From Phycisphaerae bacterium (GTDB taxonomy: Bacteria; Planctomycetota; Phycisphaerae; Sedimentisphaerales; Anaerobacaceae), in the NCBI GenBank assembly GCA_030615025.1, contig JAUXAB010000019.1, forward strand, positions 1-52,987: a stretch of 52,987 nucleotides of DNA, in the 5' to 3' direction. Under the pieces are notes generated by a model. It worked only from the letters and a program-made list of their open reading frames with translations, was not told the DNA's origin and made no database searches. The translations under genes were made by a program, and so were the position numbers. Below, piece by piece: positions 49,946 through 52,987 of the stretch (the first letter of the stretch is position 1; each line of letters begins with the position of its first letter).

Positions 49946-51142
49946 TCAAGGATTTTGCTTGGGCAGATTCTCCGGCGCTAGGTCCTTGACAGTAAGATCG
50001 CCGTAGATAACACGATATGTTTGTGAGGCTTGGGGACGATACCAACAAATTGCAGTATCAGTGTCCCCGAGTTCTACGCCCTTACCGGCATAGTGCCAGT
50101 CGTTCTCCGGCTTCATCATCATCACAAACCGCATTCCGCGAGCCAATTTCATGGTGTGTTGCATTTTCTCATCTTCGGTTCCCTTAAATTTTGATACTTT
50201 ACCCTCTCTTTTCATCTCGCTGGCTACTCTTGCAAACTCCACCGGCTTAAGGCTTGGCGGAAACAAGCCGCCTTCGACAGTTGCTGCAAACCATCGGAGT
50301 AAGTTTATTAAGTCCTGACAGTTAACCTCAGATCTGTCAACTTTTAGTGGTTCCTTCCTTATATAACCAGCAGGTGGCGTAAGGCTAAAGAGCGCATCGT
50401 CCAGCTCAACGTCAAACTTGAAATCCGTGCCAACAATTCGTGTGTTTGGGGCATTTGGGAACTGTCCTTCCACGCGAACCAGATCACACGTTTGGACGTC
50501 AACCCAGAAGGTGGCATCAATGCCGTGTTCAATCACACAGAAGCCCTGGACGATTCGACCATTCATTTCCTTCTTCGCAAGTACTTCGTTTGCCAGGTCT
50601 GGAAGTGCCCTCATATGTTCGAAAAAGTCCTGTGTCTGCTCGGCTGGCACATTTTCAAGGTCCCTTTCGGTAAATTGTTTTTTTGAATGGTCAATGAAAA
50701 TTGCCTTTTTTTGAGTCAGGTCACTGATCATGACAGTATCGCCAGCCACCGTTCGTTTAAGTCCGGGTTCCTTGCGCGCATTTTCAAACCGCATAGTCTG
50801 TTGTCCCAATTGAACTTCTGTAGTGAATGTTACTGTACGGGCTTTGCGGATTCGCTGGACGACGTCAGCAAAGACCAGGTCAGACTTGCTCGGCCCTGCA
50901 ATAAAGTTCAGTCCTAAAATCACTGCTATTATTATTATCACTGCCGCAGCGGTCAACTTTGTTATTCTACTTTTCATAATGGTATCTCCAACAAATGCTC
51001 TTATATGAGCAACTCTGCTCGTCTGTTTGTATTGTGCCGAAAGCTTGGGCAGCGAAGCCATCAAAGTCTCCCGAAGATGGTCGTGCTTTTGGTTAAACGC
51101 TTCGTACAGCTTATTCAAATTATCATCCAATGGCGTTTTCAT
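49946..51142 (-). CDS. Anti-sigma-like membrane protein with LolA-like external part (module 3)
   Basis: Cytoplasmic N-terminus, shared anchor (IMKSRITKLTAAAVIIIIAV), then a LolA/LppX-like domain (IRKARTVTFTTEVQLGQQTM, DATFWVDVQTCDLVRVEGQF, DDALFSLTPPAGY). Such domains bind lipid or sense envelope state. It overlaps the sigma gene by 1 bp and is likely its membrane regulator. C-terminal part, residues 285-398, unknown. Confidence 0.65.
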   Translation of the reverse strand: MKTPLDDNLNKLYEAFNQKHDHLRETLMASLPKLSAQYKQTSRVAHIRAFVGDTIMKSRITKLTAAAVIIIIAVILGLNFIAGPSKSDLVFADVVQRIRKARTVTFTTEVQLGQQTMRFENARKEPGLKRTVAGDTVMISDLTQKKAIFIDHSKKQFTERDLENVPAEQTQDFFEHMRALPDLANEVLAKKEMNGRIVQGFCVIEHGIDATFWVDVQTCDLVRVEGQFPNAPNTRIVGTDFKFDVELDDALFSLTPPAGYIRKEPLKVDRSEVNCQDLINLLRWFAATVEGGLFPPSLKPVEFARVASEMKREGKVSKFKGTEDEKMQHTMKLARGMRFVMMMKPENDWHYAGKGVELGDTDTAICWYRPQASQTYRVIYGDLTVKDLAPENLPKQNP

Positions 51143-51681
51143 CAGATATTCTCCTGTTCGGCAATCAATAACCGTTCCAAGCGTTTGCGTGCCCTTTCGA
51201 GGACGCGGTAAAATCCCGACCTTGACAGTCCCAATATCCTGCGGGCGTTGTCAGCCGATTTGCCCTGCAGATAGAAGATATGCAATGCTAATCGCTCTTT
51301 GGGCGGAAGTGCCGTAATCATTTTTCGAAGCTGCTCTATCCGGTCATCATTCGGCGGGTCAGGAGCAGCCGCTTGGGCATCATTAAGCCCGACATTCCTG
51401 TCTTGGCTACGTAACCTTTGGCGTCGCCATTCCTTACAGCGCAGCCGGGCAATTCCAACAAGCCACTTTCCAAAACTATCCGCATTGCGCAAATGGTCTA
51501 ACTTCTCATACGCCCGCATAAATACGTCCTGTGCGAGATCCTGGGCGTCAGCAAGATTGCCGGTCATATCGTAACAGACAGCCCGAACCAAAGGCGCATA
51601 GCGGTCATACAGTTTCTCGTAGGCCGTATTCTCACCGGCAAATACAGCCTGTATCAGTTTTCTATCGCTTGGTATTGTCAA
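51142..51681 (-). CDS. ECF sigma factor (module 3)
   Basis: Region 2 (KLYDRYAPLVRAVCYDMTGN, AQDLAQDVFMRAYEKL) and region 4 (ALPPKERLALHIFYLQGKSA DNARRILGLSRSGFYRVLER) are present. It is more distant from modules 1 and 2 and starts at TTG 51681 behind AGGG. Typical 179-residue ECF factor. Confidence 0.9.
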   Translation of the reverse strand: MTIPSDRKLIQAVFAGENTAYEKLYDRYAPLVRAVCYDMTGNLADAQDLAQDVFMRAYEKLDHLRNADSFGKWLVGIARLRCKEWRRQRLRSQDRNVGLNDAQAAAPDPPNDDRIEQLRKMITALPPKERLALHIFYLQGKSADNARRILGLSRSGFYRVLERARKRLERLLIAEQENI

Positions 51682-51840
51682 CTCGCAACCCTCAAGCCTT
51701 GAGGTACTCTATAAACATAGTGACCAAACAGGGCAATTTGTCTACTGGAATTTTGAGATTTTTTCTTAACCAAAGCGTTGCGCAGAATTCAACCGATGGG
51801 AGAACGGAAGATAGGAAGCCGGCAGACTGGGTTTTCCAGC

Positions 51841-52290
51841 TTATGGCAGGTTTTCGAGGTCGGCCAGGTCCCTGTGCCTGCCACAGGCCTTCTTATTGAT
51901 CTTCAGATGCTTCAAGCTAATCAAGTTGACTTTCACGCCGTCCAGTATATCCGCTACCCGTTCAGCGTAACATTCATTGAAATTAACACCGGAAACCGTT
52001 GTGGCGAGTTCTATCCTGACAGGTGGTATGCCCAGGCGGATTATTTGCCATTCTTTGAGGAAAAGCTCCGGCGATAATTCGGGAAGGTCGAAGCCAAACT
52101 CTTTTAGGACGGCAACAATCCTCTCCGAATTGGCCGGATTCATAGCAATCCAAATATCCATATCGACGGTAGCCCGCGGATAACCATGATAACCAACAGC
52201 ATATCCACCGATAAGCAAATACTCAACCTGATGAGCGTTGAGTAACTTCAAGAACTCTTTGAAGTCGGATGGCAGATGAATCGTAGCCAT
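51841..52290 (-). CDS. Nucleotidyltransferase of the MNT/AbiEii-like type
   Basis: The 149-residue protein has the minimal NTase motif GGYAVGYHGYPRATVDMDIW (GG, then D-x-D metal ligands) after an N-terminal helix (FLKLLNAHQVEYLLI). Proteins of this type act as toxin or antitoxin components that modify RNA or partner proteins. The start overlaps the preceding small gene by 68 bp, so they are coupled. Confidence 0.8.
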   Translation of the reverse strand: MATIHLPSDFKEFLKLLNAHQVEYLLIGGYAVGYHGYPRATVDMDIWIAMNPANSERIVAVLKEFGFDLPELSPELFLKEWQIIRLGIPPVRIELATTVSGVNFNECYAERVADILDGVKVNLISLKHLKINKKACGRHRDLADLENLP

Positions 52291-52435
52291 AGATAATTTG
52301 CCGCATCAATTCAACGGCTTCCAGGCGTTCGTAAGGGGTTCTGGAAAGCCAATATGATTTCTCATCTGACTTATCGAAAACTGATGCTACTGTAAAAGCA
52401 TCTCTTTGTATCTTCGGAAAATCGAGCCTGTCCAT
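52223..52435 (-). CDS. Small partner protein of the nucleotidyltransferase (70 aa)
   Basis: From ATG 52435 (MDRLDFPKIQRDAFTVASVF) the product is 70 residues; conserved-looking motifs are SYWLSRTPYERLEAVELMRQ. Stand-alone small proteins with this YWxxRTPxERLEAxExxR pattern are regular neighbours of such nucleotidyltransferases, forming a probable toxin-antitoxin pair. The long upstream extension of the frame is antisense to coaX and is not counted. Confidence 0.75.
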   Translation of the reverse strand: MDRLDFPKIQRDAFTVASVFDKSDEKSYWLSRTPYERLEAVELMRQIIYGYDSSAIRLQRVLEVTQRSSG

Positions 52436-52594
52436 ACAATAACTATACCAGAAAAAGGCAGGGGTGTAAACAAAACTTCTTGTCCGTAATTCTCCCCGAT
52501 CTTTATGACAATTATTAGAATAGTCATAAATTGACATCAGCAAAGAAATAGAGTAAAAAAGGTACGGATAAATACGAGGCATAAGGCACGAATT

Positions 52595-52987
52595 ATGAAC
52601 ATAATCGCAGTAGATATCGGCAATACGAATATCACAATCGGGCTTTTTCTTAAAGACGAAGAAGAATTTATCAAGTCCATCCCGGGCCGGTCCCGCAAAA
52701 AGCTGACAGATTGTTTCAAATCCGCCTGGCAAAAAATCCCAATCCTCGAAAGCTCGAAAGAAAAGAAGCGCAACGGCGTAATTGTCGTCAGCAGCGTCAA
52801 ACCCGCCTGGACCAAACTCATCCGGCAAATCGTAAAAGACAATCTCAGCGAAAAGGTTTATATCATAGGTAAAGACATACCCCTGCCGATGACTCTCTGG
52901 GTGGATGAACCGGACAAAGTCGGCACCGACAGGGTAGTCTCAGCCGCAGCCGCCTATGATGTCGTCGAGGATGCGGTAGTAGTGGCG
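52595..52987 (+). CDS. coaX: Type III pantothenate kinase, 5' part (runs off the window)
   Basis: The N-terminus has the phosphate-binding motif AVDIGNTNITIGLF, and the pantothenate-site region DEPDKVGTDRVVSAAAAYDV of CoaX. It makes 4'-phosphopantothenate, the first step to coenzyme A. The start ATG 52595 lies on the other side of a 160-bp gap from the divergent toxin-antitoxin-like gene. The C-terminal half is outside the window. Confidence 0.9.
   Translation, partial: MNIIAVDIGNTNITIGLFLKDEEEFIKSIPGRSRKKLTDCFKSAWQKIPILESSKEKKRNGVIVVSSVKPAWTKLIRQIVKDNLSEKVYIIGKDIPLPMTLWVDEPDKVGTDRVVSAAAAYDVVEDAVVVA

Noticed and set aside
52436..52828. N-terminal extension of the 70-residue partner protein
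   Set aside because: It is antisense to coaX coding sequence and not protein-like.

Overview
The window looks like a chromosome segment of an anaerobic or facultatively anaerobic member of the Planctomycetota, probably Phycisphaerae-like. This is inferred from the gene mix: a PEP-CTERM surface protein, formylglycine-type sulfatases with Tat/lipobox leaders, a sialate O-acetylesterase, a hydrazine-synthase-alpha-like dihaem protein, ECF sigma/membrane-protein pairs, a Mrp-type [NiFe] hydrogenase and Rex. There are no rRNA genes, intact tRNA genes or CRISPR arrays.

Layout. 1-3.4 kb: 3' part of a PEP-CTERM gene, its terminator, palindromes next to a tRNA-Pro 3' half (a possible integration scar), then flagellar hook gene flgE behind a textbook sigma-54 promoter. 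3.4-16.1 kb: an unusual low-density island. It has lysine/alanine-rich coiled-coil proteins, one ending in a CBS pair and one in HEAT repeats, a family of tiny membrane-anchor proteins (two intact, two broken), two coiled-coil paralogues in inverted orientation sharing a roughly 90-bp leader, a SAP-like coiled-coil protein, a truncated FeoB-like GTPase, and a clear MamK-family actin (13606-14712). No mamA/B/E/I/M/O/Q-like gene is present, so this looks like a MamK cytoskeleton module outside, or left over from, a magnetosome cluster. 16.2-29.8 kb: a minus-strand operon for an ion-pumping group 4 [NiFe] hydrogenase: peptidase, NuoI-like ferredoxin, MnhG/F/E/D/C/B and MbhDE-type antiporter subunits, a NuoL/HyfB-type subunit, fused NuoCD-type large subunit with all four nickel cysteines, small subunit, NuoH-type subunit, polyferredoxin, and a HydG/HydB flavin and iron-sulfur pair, with rex upstream. 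30-34.4 kb: two exported sulfatases and an internally deleted galactokinase. 34.6-38 kb: cation/proton antiporter, rnpA, merR and mlaD in a tight minus-strand run. 38-45.7 kb: sialate O-acetylesterase, TlpA-like lipoprotein, rpmA, a large PD40/dihaem protein and obg. 45.7-51.7 kb: three tandem ECF sigma factor/anti-sigma-like membrane protein pairs with look-alike terminators. 51.8-53 kb: a nucleotidyltransferase with a small partner and the start of coaX.

How it fits together. The hydrogenase operon should couple electron flow between NAD(P)H or ferredoxin and protons/H2 to ion translocation, with Rex reading NADH/NAD+. Sulfatases and esterase point to use of sulfated or acetylated polysaccharides. 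The MamK island most likely builds and positions a filament-based structure of unknown cargo; its many broken duplicates, a tRNA scar and a group II intron-like relic show active rearrangement.
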